Part shown: in pieces, positions 1-11,659 of the stretch | Layout of the letters: each line of letters begins with the position of its first letter | Position numbering within the stretch: position 1 is the first letter of the stretch | Assembly: GCF_000699445.3 (NCBI RefSeq) | Contig: NC_067197.1 | Location: forward strand, 6,268,152-6,332,151 | DNA: 64,000 nucleotides | Direction of reading: 5' to 3' | Origin: Schistosoma haematobium | Taxonomy: Eukaryota; Platyhelminthes; Trematoda; Strigeidida; Schistosomatidae | Notes under the pieces: generated by a model | The model's input: only the letters and a program-made list of their open reading frames with translations | Databases searched by the model: none | What the model was told of the DNA's origin: nothing | Translations under genes and position numbers: made by a program

Positions 1-299
1 ATGAATTTAAAAAAATAATACAAAAAAAGATGAAAAGGGCTCCAACAGATTCGATAAAAAAAGGAAGATAGTCAATTGTATATCACAATAACTGTTTTTA
101 GCACTATATTTTATGACCACACATAATCTCATACTTTCAGCTCCTTTCTGAATCCCCTCTGTTTGTCAGTTGTATGTCCACCCATACCTTGTTTACACTT
201 ATTTTCTTTAACCTATTAAAATGCTCTTGCCTAACAAATACCTTAATAAAAGAAAATTAGACTGAGTAATCATACCTTAAACATTCCTTCAAGAATATT

Positions 300-690
300 G
301 GCTACTCTGCCTCTCGTCCTTTCTTTTACTTGCTCCCTCTTTCAGCCCCCTTGAGGTATGGAACGGGTGACTTTATCCTGCACCATCCTTAAAGCCCTGG
401 ATATCCCAAAGGGACATAAGGTTGCGGTTTCTAGAAGCTCATACCTTCAATGGACCTATCCTTGATCATCAGTTCCACATTCGCAACGCGACCTTCATGA
501 ATCGCGCCAACGGTAGTACTGACTAAAACCATCAACATTCATATCTTTTAAATTATCAACCCAGCTGAGTAATTTACTACAGTGGGTATTGTATCATTTG
601 CATCAATTCGATCTTGCCTGTAAACTGGCATGCCTCATGTAACAAACTGTTATTTGAGAATAAATTATTATTATTATTTTTAAGATGCAA
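300..690 (+). mobile_element. possible 3' end of a non-LTR retroelement with (ATT)n tail
   Basis: This is non-coding sequence that runs into an AATAAATTATTATTATT-type tail near 660-680. Schistosome non-LTR elements commonly end in such short tandem tails, so I read this as a truncated 3' end. No open frame supports it, and no second copy is seen in the window. Bases 1-300 show nothing recognisable. Confidence 0.3.
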
Positions 691-705
691 GTAAGAAGCA
701 CAATA

Positions 706-885
706 TGGAAAACGTTAGTATATTTATAGTTTTTACATGAGAAGATTCTAGAGTATTCTCCAAGTATCGACCAGTGCTGATTGGATAAGAATTGGCCAAT
801 CAGCGTTCACCAAGGCGATCGTGCATTGAGCATGCTTTAATCCAGTCTAGGTCCCGCTAACAGCTAGGCTTAGTAGTTTGTCATT
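706..885 (+). repeat. dispersed repeat, copy 1 (second copy at 14041-14215)
   Basis: About 170 bp resembles 14041-14215. The shared start is GTTAGTATATTTATA, followed by AGAGTATTCTCCAAGTATC and a TGGCCAAYCAGCG block. Both copies have the same orientation. I cannot name the family; a decayed LTR or other terminal segment is possible. No open frame lies inside. Confidence 0.55.
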
Positions 886-2937
886 TAGAAGGTCTAAGTG
901 TAAGACCATTGACAACAAACTGCCTTTAAATTGCCGTTATGAACCCATTCACTTCAAGAGGATTTGAGGAGACAGATATTGGCTTATATACGGTGAGAAC
1001 GTTGGTATACTTAACAGTTTTCCGTGGATGACAGGCCATGCATAAAAAATGAGAAGAAGAAAGATAAAAGAGCAGCTTATCGTGGCACACCTTGACTTCA
1101 CAAAAAAAGTTGAACACTTTTGTTCAAGCACATGATGTTTTGCTCTTCTAGAGAGATGAAAACACAGCCATTTGTTATACAGCTGTCGGTGTAAACCCTG
1201 GTATACTAGCTCACAGTAGTGGTCGTGAAATAGGGTAAAAAGAATAAGTTCGGTCTGAAGCTGCACACTGAATATATTTCTTCCTATTTCAAATGTACAT
1301 CATGATGCATGACAACGGTATCATCTGTGTAACTCATTCCGTGTTTGTAAACAAATAGTATGCCCATCTGATACACAATGAAGTGAAAACAACTGAAGTT
1401 TTTTCCAATTTTCACATCCTTAGTATTAGATAGTTTCCTTGATGTGGTTATTATCTTTACCTATCTCCATATTTTTGTCTAGGATTAGTTTGGATGGATT
1501 CGTCAAAGACTGACATATTATACGACTTAGCCCTAAAACGATTTTAGAACAGGCTATTTGCGTCTAAGTTTATCTACGTTGAGTGATATCTGCAATAAGG
1601 TTAACTCACTTATGTAAATAAGGAATTTCCTTATTGAGCGTCAATAAACAGTACAGGTTAACACCAAGTTGTTTAGATGGGAAACTCTTTTGGGTAGTTG
1701 TTATCCCTAAGATTTTGGTTCTTAAATTTGACATGCTTATCGATAAGTCATTAACAGTTTTTCAACCTTGAACATGAGCATATATATATATAACATATTA
1801 AAACCAAATATCAATAATTAATCTCACACATACAGACATACCTACACACTCACACACATACAATTTGTTAGTCAGTTGACTATTTTCATGTAGTTGAATT
1901 TTTTCACATGATTTGTAGTTAACTGACTCATTTTATCCTGTTTTACAAAAATCAACATCCAAATTTCATTGGTTTAACACATTATAGTTTTGATTGTTAA
2001 AAAGTTTTGTGAACAGGGAAATAAGAAGCCCAGACAAACTACGAAAGCTATTTCTTGGGACTTCATTTCATTTTATTCAAACCTCGTAAAACACTTATGT
2101 CTATTTTTGTCCCTATTTTATTCTACAGAACATAAGCTTTCGTTCGACGTATCATTCACTGCCATACCTTTTTTGTTCCGAAACTATTGTAATTTAAACA
2201 TAATATTTTGCACCTTATTTTCTACCCTAATTCCCAGTTTTGGACATAGTTGTATTTTCCCGAATTATCGTACGTTGTAGTCAGGATATTCGCTTATTTG
2301 TTCATGTACGTTTATGCACTAATCCGAATTCAGAAATCAGAGTGTTCCAAATGTCCTGTCTTCTCTCACTTGCGTGCTTGCCAGCCAATCAGGTTCTAGA
2401 ATAGTTTTCTCTCTACCCCATCTCGAACTCACGCGTACTAGACTCAAAGTTAAACGGCTCAGCCTATTGCGCCAAGGTCACAGTCTAGACTAGACAGATC
2501 AAGGTCAGGTCATAACAAAGTATCGACGGGGTAAAAGCTATTCAAGTTCATAACAAGAAGCTATACATTTCTTTGATGAAGTTGACTTTGACTGTTACCC
2601 TAACGAAGTCCAGACAAATTTTCACATATAATGACTTCTCTATACTCTGCGCCCAATTTCTGTTAAACTATTCGTTCTAATCTTGACGAATATTCGTATA
2701 AAGTATACCATAGTTCTACATATACACAATCGTTTATTCTTGTTCTGTGTTCAGAAACACGTTTATCAAACTATTTACGTATTTTGTGTCTCCCATACTT
2801 CTGTTCTCTTATTTTCTCCATTTCGTTCTTTAAAATCAACTCAATATTCATCTCAATTATATAGAACTTGATTTATTATTATTTCATTATTATTTCTATT
2901 ATTATTACTTTTCTTTAAATATGGCAGATATAATGCT
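886..2937. other. non-coding stretch, nothing recognised
   Basis: The sequence is AT-rich. The short open frames here (for example 1990-2280 and 2683-2871) have low-complexity composition rich in F, L, S and Y, with no motif I recognise, so I do not call genes. Confidence 0.5.
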
Positions 2938-3050
2938 AATATTACTGAAACTTGTGTATTATTGCGTTTCTGAAGAAACCCGAACCGGTTTCTTCGCAAC
3001 ACTTATGTACCCACAAGATGTTTGTGAATAATAATAATAATAATATATAT
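2938..3050 (+). repeat. tail-ended repeat fragment with (AAT)n
   Basis: A short segment contains a hairpin formed by GTTTCTGAAGAAAC and a following GGTTTCTTCGCAAC, and ends in an (AAT)n run at about 3030-3045. It looks like the 3' end of a small retroelement. Family unknown. Confidence 0.3.
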
Positions 3051-3179
3051 TCCTGGTCCTACATTGCCACGAACGGACTGACTGGCTGACCGCTACGCAC
3101 AGTTTCCCAGCTAGATGTTTTGGGGTTCACCCTTACTCTTTGTTGTTGCTCAACTGGGAAATCTTACATCCACATTAAT

Positions 3180-5990
3180 ATATCCACTTCAACCTCGACA
3201 TTTCTTAACTTATTTAACGATCGGTTGTGAAGAACTCTGTCAAATACTGTGTTGAAGTCAATGTAGGCTGGTTCTGTAGGTAACTTTTTGTCTTTAAGAG
3301 CCACTAATAAGTTAGTGAGACGGGAAAAACCTATTCTAAAGCCATGCTACTTTTCCGAAAGGATCCGGATCGAGATACGTAAACAGATCCTTCCGAATTA
3401 TCTTTTCTAAAATTTCAACAACCATGCTGGTTGTGCTGACGGGTTGATAGTTCTCAAGTTTGTGTTTCGTAGCTGTCCTAAAGACAGGACTTACTATGGC
3501 GTTTTCCAGTATTTTGGTAATCAACCTTGAGTTACGGACGAATTGGAATATATACTTAAGGGTTTCGAGACGAAATCAGCTAGTTCTTTTAGTCACCTAG
3601 AATACAATTCACCGGGTCCCGTAAATTCGCCTATGATAAGCTTATTTAGCGGACTAAAGGCATCGAGTTCTTCAATGGACACATTGTCTAGTGTGCGTGT
3701 GCAGGGATTTGTGTCAACTGACGGGAAGAGTGTCTCTACGGTATATACAATGCCAAAGTAGTTTGAGAATACTTGAGTTTTACCACAGTCGCCCTTCACT
3801 TATGATGAGGCATTGTCCCCCCATAGTGTTGGAATATTTCTTCTCCTCTTAGTCCTTTGGTTTATGTACGAATACAAGCGTTTAGGGCGTTATGTGAAGT
3901 TCATAACACGTTTTTCTCCGTTCAACATACTAAACATGAGGAATGTTGGGGCAAAAATACTTCGAGCTTCTTAATATCGACATTTTGTCTCGTCAGTACT
4001 CACATTCTTTTACGGTTCGAACCTCCCTACTGAACATTGGTGGGGAGTTTCTTGAACCCCTTGATGTAGTCCATGGGATATGGGTGCAGTAACGTTTAAG
4101 TATAAGTTTCGAAATATATCCCAAGTCGTCTCATTTGGAGACCCTGGTTCTATTACCAAATCTACTGACGATGCTGAAAGTATAATATCTTGTTTATTTG
4201 CTTTCCAGACGTTAGATCTGGGTTGGGCTGACGCGTGCTTGTTTTTGACATCTATATAGAAGTCAAGGATTAGAACTGTATTCAAGGTTTGTGACATCAT
4301 CCTCATAATCGATCAATATAAGATCTAGTAAGGATGATTCAGAGGCCGGGTCGTACTCAGTCGCTCCTTTCACATGTTGCACTAGAGCACATGTGATAAC
4401 TGCATCATTTGGTTCCTGCTCGAAGGAATTTTCTGACAATTCAGTTCCCAAATTTTTTCAGTCTACGTGGGTGCAATAAAGTCCTTTAGAATTAGACATC
4501 GATCACTTTACATCCAAGTATTGAGACTGTCTAGCAAAACCTCATTTACTTCACAGCTTGGACAGCGGTAGATCAAACCAATCAGCAGCTATTATCCCTT
4601 GCATTTTGAGCGGTAACTAACTAATTCACAAGCCTCACTCTCATGGGATACACTGTCAGTAATCGTAAATAAGATAGTAATACTAATGATCAGACCTACT
4701 CTTCCTTAACGCTTATGGATTCTATTGGCTCTTACAAAATCAAGTTCCATACTGTCTATAGACTGCGTCAGTCAAGTTTCTGTGACTGCAACTACATACG
4801 GCTTGGTAGAATCTCTCTGTTCACCTTGCCCCGATCGCTTGTTGGGCAAGCTCCGAACATTTGTGTAGCCGTCTGATGATCAATTAAATGGCTGCACCCA
4901 GAGTACCTTCAGCGTTAATCTCTATCAAGGCCACACAACCAAAAGATTTACAATATTTAGGTCCCTTTCGCTAGCATCTAACCCAACTTTTAGTTCGTTA
5001 TCAGCTTCTCGTCTTTTTACACGATCAGCGACAAATCCTTACGGAAAAACTCCTCAACTCTTTAGTTTGTGTTCATTTTGTAAAAGTAAGTCTCGTTCAT
5101 TGGGAGACTTAAATACTACTTTGAGCGACCTGGACTGATTCTGTCTCAAGTTCGTCTGGCTACCTAGTGTATACATCTATAGCAAGGTGACTCCGGCAAC
5201 ATTCTTAGGCATTAGCTGATTTAGGAGCTGTTTTATCAACCCAATATCATGCTCAAAACGAGTTTTGGGTTCCGAGCTTTCACTCTCCTTGATTTTATGG
5301 AAGATAACTGACCTGTCACCGTGATCAGTCTTTAGTTTCTCGGCTACTTTTATGCGGACTTGACTTTCTTTTCATAGCGCTATATCGTTTCTTGTTCTCA
5401 ACCTGTGCCTATTTATCAGCTTTCGTGGGAGTAGCAACCTCAGTCGAGTCAAACAGACTGTGGGATTCCGAAAGATCATCGATGACTTGGGCAGTCAAGT
5501 TGTTTTCCCTGCCAGAAGCAGACCTAGCATTGCGATTGGGATTCTTGGGCGTTTCCTGATGACTACCATTCGAAAGACGGAGGACATTAAAAATTCCTAT
5601 CTTGAGTTTTTATTTGAGATAAACCTCTTTGAAGTCAGTCGTTTTTCCTTTGATTGGTGTGTGAGCTGTTACCGAGCCTATTTGAGGTGGCTTCACATCA
5701 GTTTGTGTGTCGACAGAGCGATGTGTCCCAAACTCTTTGCTAATACGCTTTTTAGCAGCATTTACCATTGAAGTGGCCTCGGTCAGCAAGTTCTTTGCAT
5801 TTGAGCAGTACTGCTGACAAATCCATACGCAACAGTCCTCACAAAACCACTTTGAAGCCACAGGCGTTAGATCCGCTTAAACTTCGTGGTACCATCCTCT
5901 TCACTAGTCTCCCTGCATGCCGGTTTCAACGGGGTGTCGACGGCCTAGGTGATGGCGATTGCTTTTTTTGCATTGTACAACCATCAAACA
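3180..5990 (-). mobile_element. decayed CR1-clade (SR1/Perere-like) non-LTR retrotransposon
   Basis: On the minus strand, pieces of a two-ORF element occur in the expected order. Near 5860-5610 is an ORF1 end with a zinc-finger-like KWFCEDC. Near 4450-4265 is an endonuclease C-terminal segment containing LLDLILIDYEDD. At 4306-4010 is the linker between endonuclease and reverse transcriptase. At 3524-3336 is a reverse transcriptase start containing NYQPVSTTSMVVEILEKIIR (compare NYRPVSL in the family). Frameshifts and stops separate the pieces, and the RT is cut off before its catalytic YADD/FADD block. The element is therefore dead and 3'-incomplete. Clade assignment rests on this layout and the RT motif. 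Confidence 0.75.
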
Positions 5991-7354
5991 GAGGTTTTTA
6001 TAAAGAAACTAGATACTATAACATCCAGAGACAAAAGAAATTGATGACCAAAAGAAAGTGGAAAAATGTAAGTTGCTAGAACAAAAAGGGCCAACTAATA
6101 TAGCAGAAATAAAGTACTCAAAAGTACTCAAGACAAACTACCTTGGAAACAAAAACGATACTCTTAGAGAAAATTTATTTGAAATAAATTCAATTAAAAT
6201 GTAAACGATAAAACTGTACTTTTCAAACTTTTTAAAGAGGAAGCTCACAGCAAATCAACTGATTCGATATAGTTATTATCTAAAACAAAAACTATTTTGT
6301 TTAGCCAGGTCGGAATATTACTGATAAGACGTATGAGGTAAATTCATATAGTGTGAAATTCTAGGTCATCGTGTTTGATGACTAGGTTTTTCTAGACCTA
6401 GGTTCTAGTACGTTACTTTGGGTCACGGTATCTTTTTATGATTTTTTAACTTAAAATAATTGACACTCTTCGAAAAATTCTGATGTATTCATTTGGATAT
6501 TACTTACCAGCGGGAGAGTACCTTATATACACAACTCATTATTTCACTAGGCATATCAATTTTTGAAACACACGTTGCATCTGTCACATCAAGTTAGAAA
6601 TTCCACGGTGCTATTGTGTATGGCTAACATGATTAAGTAGACTCAAGATATATTATTGTCACCGCGAAACAAGTTTACTGGTTAATTGAAATGCATGTTG
6701 TTTCAACAAAGGAAATATCTTCGGCAAAACTATTGTCTTAGGCTGTAAATTCGTATTCACAAATGTTTTTTGCGTATGATATGGCGTAAAGTAAAAGAGT
6801 GTTAGAAAATTGTCAAAGGTAGTCAAACTTAAGTATCGATTGTAAAAAGCCATGAAAATGAAGTGTTGTATAATTTAATAAAGTGATCAAAGTTTACCGA
6901 AAGAACTCGATTAATAAGTGTTGTTATCCATAGATGGGTTTCACTTCGAGTCGATTAAAATTGTCAAGCATTGGGCAAAATTAGCGTTGCATCTTTTGTC
7001 AAAACAATAAATAATTATCACGAAGTTATGTGGTTCTCTAGGAGGTAGTAGGGGACAATAATTTCCGCAAAAGATCCTAAAGACATATGTCTACTTCCGA
7101 AAGGTAAAGAAGTTGAAGAATAATATAATTAACACGTGATTTGTAAAATTGGGATGGGTGCTAAGACCATAGAAGGATCAAGAACTAAACATGGCAGTTT
7201 TGCACATAGAGATCGGGTTTTAATTAGCAGGTTGACAATACTGCAGCTATGTACAAATTTCTTATCTAAATCTTCGAGCCAACTCGACTTTTTTAGATGA
7301 TCTTGAACGGTGGTTCTCTCCGCTTACAACAGTTTAAGTTATCACCAATTATTC
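5991..7354. other. non-coding stretch, nothing recognised
   Basis: AT-rich sequence with no convincing open frame, RNA gene or repeat copy. It ends at the left target duplication of the full-length SR2 element. Confidence 0.5.
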
Positions 7355-7365
7355 ATCTTGTTTAT

Positions 7366-7424
7366 CCTGACCGCTGTTGCTACCTTGACGTGGTGGTCGG
7401 GCTTGCCTATCGTGATGAAGCAAC
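7366..7424 (+). ncRNA. candidate HDV-like self-cleaving ribozyme at the SR2 5' end
   Basis: The first base of the element (fixed by the target duplication) starts a possible double pseudoknot. P1 is CCTGACC (7366-7372) with GGTCGGG (7395-7401). P3 is ACC (7382-7384) with GGT (7392-7394), closing a 7-nt loop. P2 is GTTGC (7376-7380) with GCAAC (7420-7424). Order, spacing and P1 beginning exactly at the 5' end match HDV-like ribozymes, which are known at the 5' ends of R2 and some RTE elements. P4, P1.1 and the catalytic C are not clear by eye. Confidence 0.5.
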
Positions 7425-7489
7425 CGAGCTATACTGGCTGGAACAACCGTTCCTCAAGGTCCTACCATGTCAGACAGGTCGGTTGAAGA

Positions 7490-10400
7490 GTGGTAAGACT
7501 AAAAGCAACAAACCCAAGGTCCGAAGGCGAAGTCGTACTGCTGACTGTACAGAGGTGTGACAGCAGTAAGGTGTTTCCTTCAGACAACCAGCATGATAGC
7601 GATGCTGCCTTCCCACAAGGAGGGGTGGGGTTAGAAAAGGTCGACCCTAAAAATGTCACACCTCACCTTACCTCACGGATTTCCGTCTCCGGCGGTAAGG
7701 CCCTTTTGAAGAACGGAGCTAACACGTCAAAAACCTCCCACGAAAAGGCCGTGCGCGACCGGCCTCAAGCAGTTGTCCCTTGGGCACTGCGGTCACGCTC
7801 TCAGGTCACTGAAACCGCCTCTAATCCAATTTCCTTTTCAGGTACCTCCAGAAGAACCCTTCCACGGTGTGGGCAACCGGGAAGTGATAACCGCCCTCAT
7901 ACCTCTAACAGTACCCAAGACCATTGTATTCATAATCAACCTTCCTCTTCAATTCCTATTATTCCTCCCACATCGACTTTCAACTCTAAACTTCCTCTTT
8001 CGGCTTCCTCCTCAAGTGTCACCATAGCCAACGATTCTAGTGCTCAAAACTCTGTTCCAGGTCTACTGAAACCTCGCTCCAAACTACACATTGGAGCCTT
8101 CAACGTACGCACCCTATGTCAAATCGGTCAGCAGGCTTCCTTGGCTAAAACCCTAGAGTCTCTTTCCATTGATGTATGCTGTGTCTCGAAACACGCATAC
8201 AGGATTCCAGTGTGGTCATTCACTTGACCTCACCTCGGCAAAACGGAGAGCCAACGAGATACACTCTACGTGTATCTGGTGACCCTATGGCCAGTTCTCG
8301 TGGACTGGCAGGTGTAAGCATAGCACTAAGCATGAGGGCGGAACAAGCACTGCTGGAGTGGATCCCCGTCAACAGTCTATGTGCTGTTCGGCTAAACGGC
8401 TCCGTAAGAACTCGGAAGGTTAGGGACACACGTCGCTGCCTTTTCGTCGTTTCTGCCTACGCTCCCACTGACTGCAGCTCAGATGATGTGAAAGATGAAT
8501 TTTACAGAAAGCTTTCTGAACTTCTTCAGAAAGCTAAACGCTCAGACATGGTACTCGTAGGGGGTGACTTTAATGCTCAGATAGGTAGCTTAAACCAAAC
8601 AGAAAGGCATTTAGGTGGGTATTTTAGCATTCCGGCACAGCGAACAGATAATGGTGACCGTCTGCTGCAACTGTGCTCAGACAATCGCTTATTTTTAGTA
8701 AACACAAATTTTAAGCATAAGGAGAGACATCGTCTAACGTGGCGTCCCCCTACACCAAACCAACGATGGACTCAAATAGACTATATTGCCATCAGTCATC
8801 GTTGGAGAGGGTCGGTAGAAGATTGTCGCTCATTCTGGAGTACCTGCTTGGACTCCGACCACGCCCTAATACGAGCACGCATCTGCTTGCGCCTCACTGG
8901 ACGCAAAAAAGCCACATTAAAAAGACCCATTAGAACTGAGTTGAGTAACGAGAAAACCAAAAATAGGTTCCAAGAACAACTGAGTTCACAATTAGGTAGT
9001 TCTGAAAACGAGGCTGACTCAGATGTTGCTTGGAAAGACATACAAGCAGCTGTGGAAACAGCAGTGACATCTGTTAGCGACTTAAACCACAGAGTTACAA
9101 AGAACCATTGGATTCTTCAAAGTCTATCACACTGATGGATTCTCGCAAACTCGTCCCATCAGGTTCCGAACATGATGAAGAGCGACAACAAATCAGATCT
9201 AGGTTAAGAAAAAGTCTAAGAAACGACCGTGAGCAGTGGTGGGCAATGAAAGCAAAAGAGATGGAAAAGGCGGCGACTATAGGGAACACAAGACAGCTTT
9301 ACAGACTAACAAAAGAAACTGGAATTAATAAGTCAAGTGTAAGTGAGATTATATCGGAAAAAGACGATACTCTCATCTGCTCCCAGTCCAGACGTTTAGA
9401 ACGATGGGCGGAACATTTCAGAGAACAGTTCAACTGGCCTTCAGCTACTCTACAACTACCCTCCATTCCCAGACAGTGTGAATGGAACATTGAAGTAGGT
9501 CCCCCAACTCTTGCTGAAGTTCAAAAGGCTATAGTTAATCTGAAACGAGGAAGGGCAGATGGACTGGCTCCAGAGGTCTTTAAGGATGGTGGTCCAATTT
9601 TAGCAATTAGGTTGACTAATATTTTAGCTAAGATCTGGGAGTTAGACGTTATCCCATCTAACTGGTCACAATCATTTATCGTCCCAATATATAAGAAAGA
9701 GTCAAAATCATCCTGTGACAACCACAGAGGGATTAGTTTAACTAATATAATATCTAAAGTACTAGCCTCGATAATTATCAGACGCCTAAGACTCGTGAAC
9801 TGCAAACACGAGAAAACCAAGCTGGCTTCAGACCTGGTCGTGGCTGCATCGACCACATATTCACCATTCGTCAGACTCTAGAACACAGGGATACTTATCG
9901 GCGTCCGACAATGGTGGTCTTTCTCGACTTAAAAGCAGCATTTGACTCTGTAGATCGCGAGATTCTGTGGCAGTGTCTGTCATTGAAAGGCGTACCCCAG
10001 AAGTACATAAACCTTGTGAAGGCTCTTTACTCGAACACTACTAGTCGAGTCAGAGCTTATGGCGAACTGTCATCTACTTTTGCAACCTCAAGTGGTGTCC
10101 GTCAAGGCTGTCCACTTTCCCCATTTTTGTTTAACTTCATCATAGATCTACTGATGGAAATAACTTTCTCGTCGACTGAGTTCTCGGGTATTGATCTCCA
10201 TCCAGGAGGTCCACTTATCGACTTAGAATACGCAGATGACATAGTCCTGTTTGGTGAAGACGCTGACAAAATGCAGAGTCTTCTGGTAGCACTGAGCAAC
10301 AATGCCAGAATGTTTGGAATGCGCTTCTCTCCCTCTAAATGCAAGTTGTTGCTTCAGGACTGGTCTGCGCCAACACCTGAACTAAGGATAGGGAGTGAAG

Positions 10401-11028
10401 TAGTCGAACGCGTTGACAACTTCACTTATCTTGAAAGTCTGATCAGCCCTAATGGGTTGGTGTATGACGAAATCTCAGCACGGATTCGAAAAGCTCGTTT
10501 GGCTTTTGCCAACTTACGTCACCTTTGGCGAAGGCGAGATATCCGTCTATCAATAAAAGGACGAGTATACTGCGCGGCAGTTCGTTCTGTTTTAATTTAC
10601 GGCAGCGAAACTGGACATTAAGAGTAGAAGACACTCGTATGCTACTAGTATTTGACCACAGATGTCTTAGAAATATTGCTGGCGTCTGCTGGGATCACCG
10701 GGTAAGTAATAGTGAGGTTAGACACAGGGTATTAAGAAATGATGGTAAATCAGTTGATGAGGTTATGAATCTTCATCGGCTGAGATGGTTGGGCCACGTG
10801 TTACGTATGCTCGAACTCCGATTACCACGACGTGCAATGCTATCCGGTATTGGAGATAGTTGGGAGAAAGTTAGGGGCGGCCAAACCAAAACGTGGCATC
10901 AGTGCTTGAAGTCACTAACTTCTAGTCTGAGCCATGTTGGTAGATGCAGACTACTTGGTTGGGGTCCGCGTGACAATCGTAACCAATGGTTGGAGACTCT
11001 TGGTGACATGGCTCAGAATCGATCATAA
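7490..11028 (+). pseudogene. SR2 ORF remnant: AP endonuclease and reverse transcriptase
   Basis: The single RTE polyprotein would nick target DNA (AP-endonuclease domain) and copy the element RNA by target-primed reverse transcription. The endonuclease part begins near 8090 with FNVRTLCQIGQQ and includes SAYAPTDCS, GDFNAQIG, LTWRPP and DSDHALIRARI before 8880. The reverse transcriptase spans about 9480-10620, with DGLAPEVFK, FLDLKAAFDSVDRE, SGVRQGCPLSPFLFN and the catalytic LEYADDIVLFGE (near 10225-10260). A C-terminal LRWLGHVLRM/GQTKTWHQCLKSL block ends at 11028. Frame changes occur near 8190, 9125, 9805 and 10615, so no intact protein is made. The terminal sequences are well preserved despite the broken ORF. 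Confidence 0.92.
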
Positions 11029-11659
11029 TGGCGTAGGTGTATACACTCTTTGTCTTCCCTTAAACTAAGAGATTAAAATCACTTTATATCTTTCTTTTTA
11101 CGAACCAATTCTTTCTTCTTGTACTATATTTCTATATGCAATCTTTCTCTTATATATTACCACCTTTGACCTAACCACTGCTATGAATCCGGTGTTCATC
11201 TTGTGTGCTGATGCGGTATGGCAACCTGGACCGATGCACATATGTGCCTGCTCCTACGTTGTAGCTGACTGACTGACATCTTGTTTATGTAAACTATCTG
11301 GGTATTGTACTTAAAATGCCAAAGATCTTTGTTATTCTAAAATGTGGCTGTCTGAACTGATCCAATTTTGTGCCAGTTTCTACATTATGTTGTGTTTCTT
11401 ATAAAAAGGAAATACACTATAGCCATTACTGACCTTAATTATAAAGCATTATTAAGTCACATTGGCTGTAGAATCCAACTGAAATATTTACGAACCGGAT
11501 CGGCTAAATAGTACAACTGCTCCTTATCAGTGTCAAATCATGGGGTAATAGCTTCCCAACCAATTCAATGTGCCTGAAAATGAGGTCACTAATGTTTCAG
11601 ACTTATAAAGTGCTATAAATTAATGTCAGTTTTCTCATTTTTAGATTTTCGTCAAGACT

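Larger units (their letters stand above)
7366..11277 (+). mobile_element. full-length SR2-type (RTE clade) non-LTR retrotransposon
   Basis: The 3,912-bp element is flanked by a perfect 11-bp direct repeat, ATCTTGTTTAT, at 7355-7365 and 11278-11288, which fixes both ends. It starts CCTGACC and ends in short TGAC repeats, as RTE elements do. It encodes an AP-endonuclease domain followed by a reverse transcriptase and no separate ORF1. The coding region is broken by several frameshifts. The element sits about 380 bp upstream of the lin-9 start codon, in the same orientation. Related partial copies lie at 18191, 20319, 56665 and 60522. Confidence 0.93.

Noticed and set aside
1990..2280. 96-codon open frame
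   Set aside because: Low-complexity F/L/S composition typical of AT-rich chance frames; no homology recognised.
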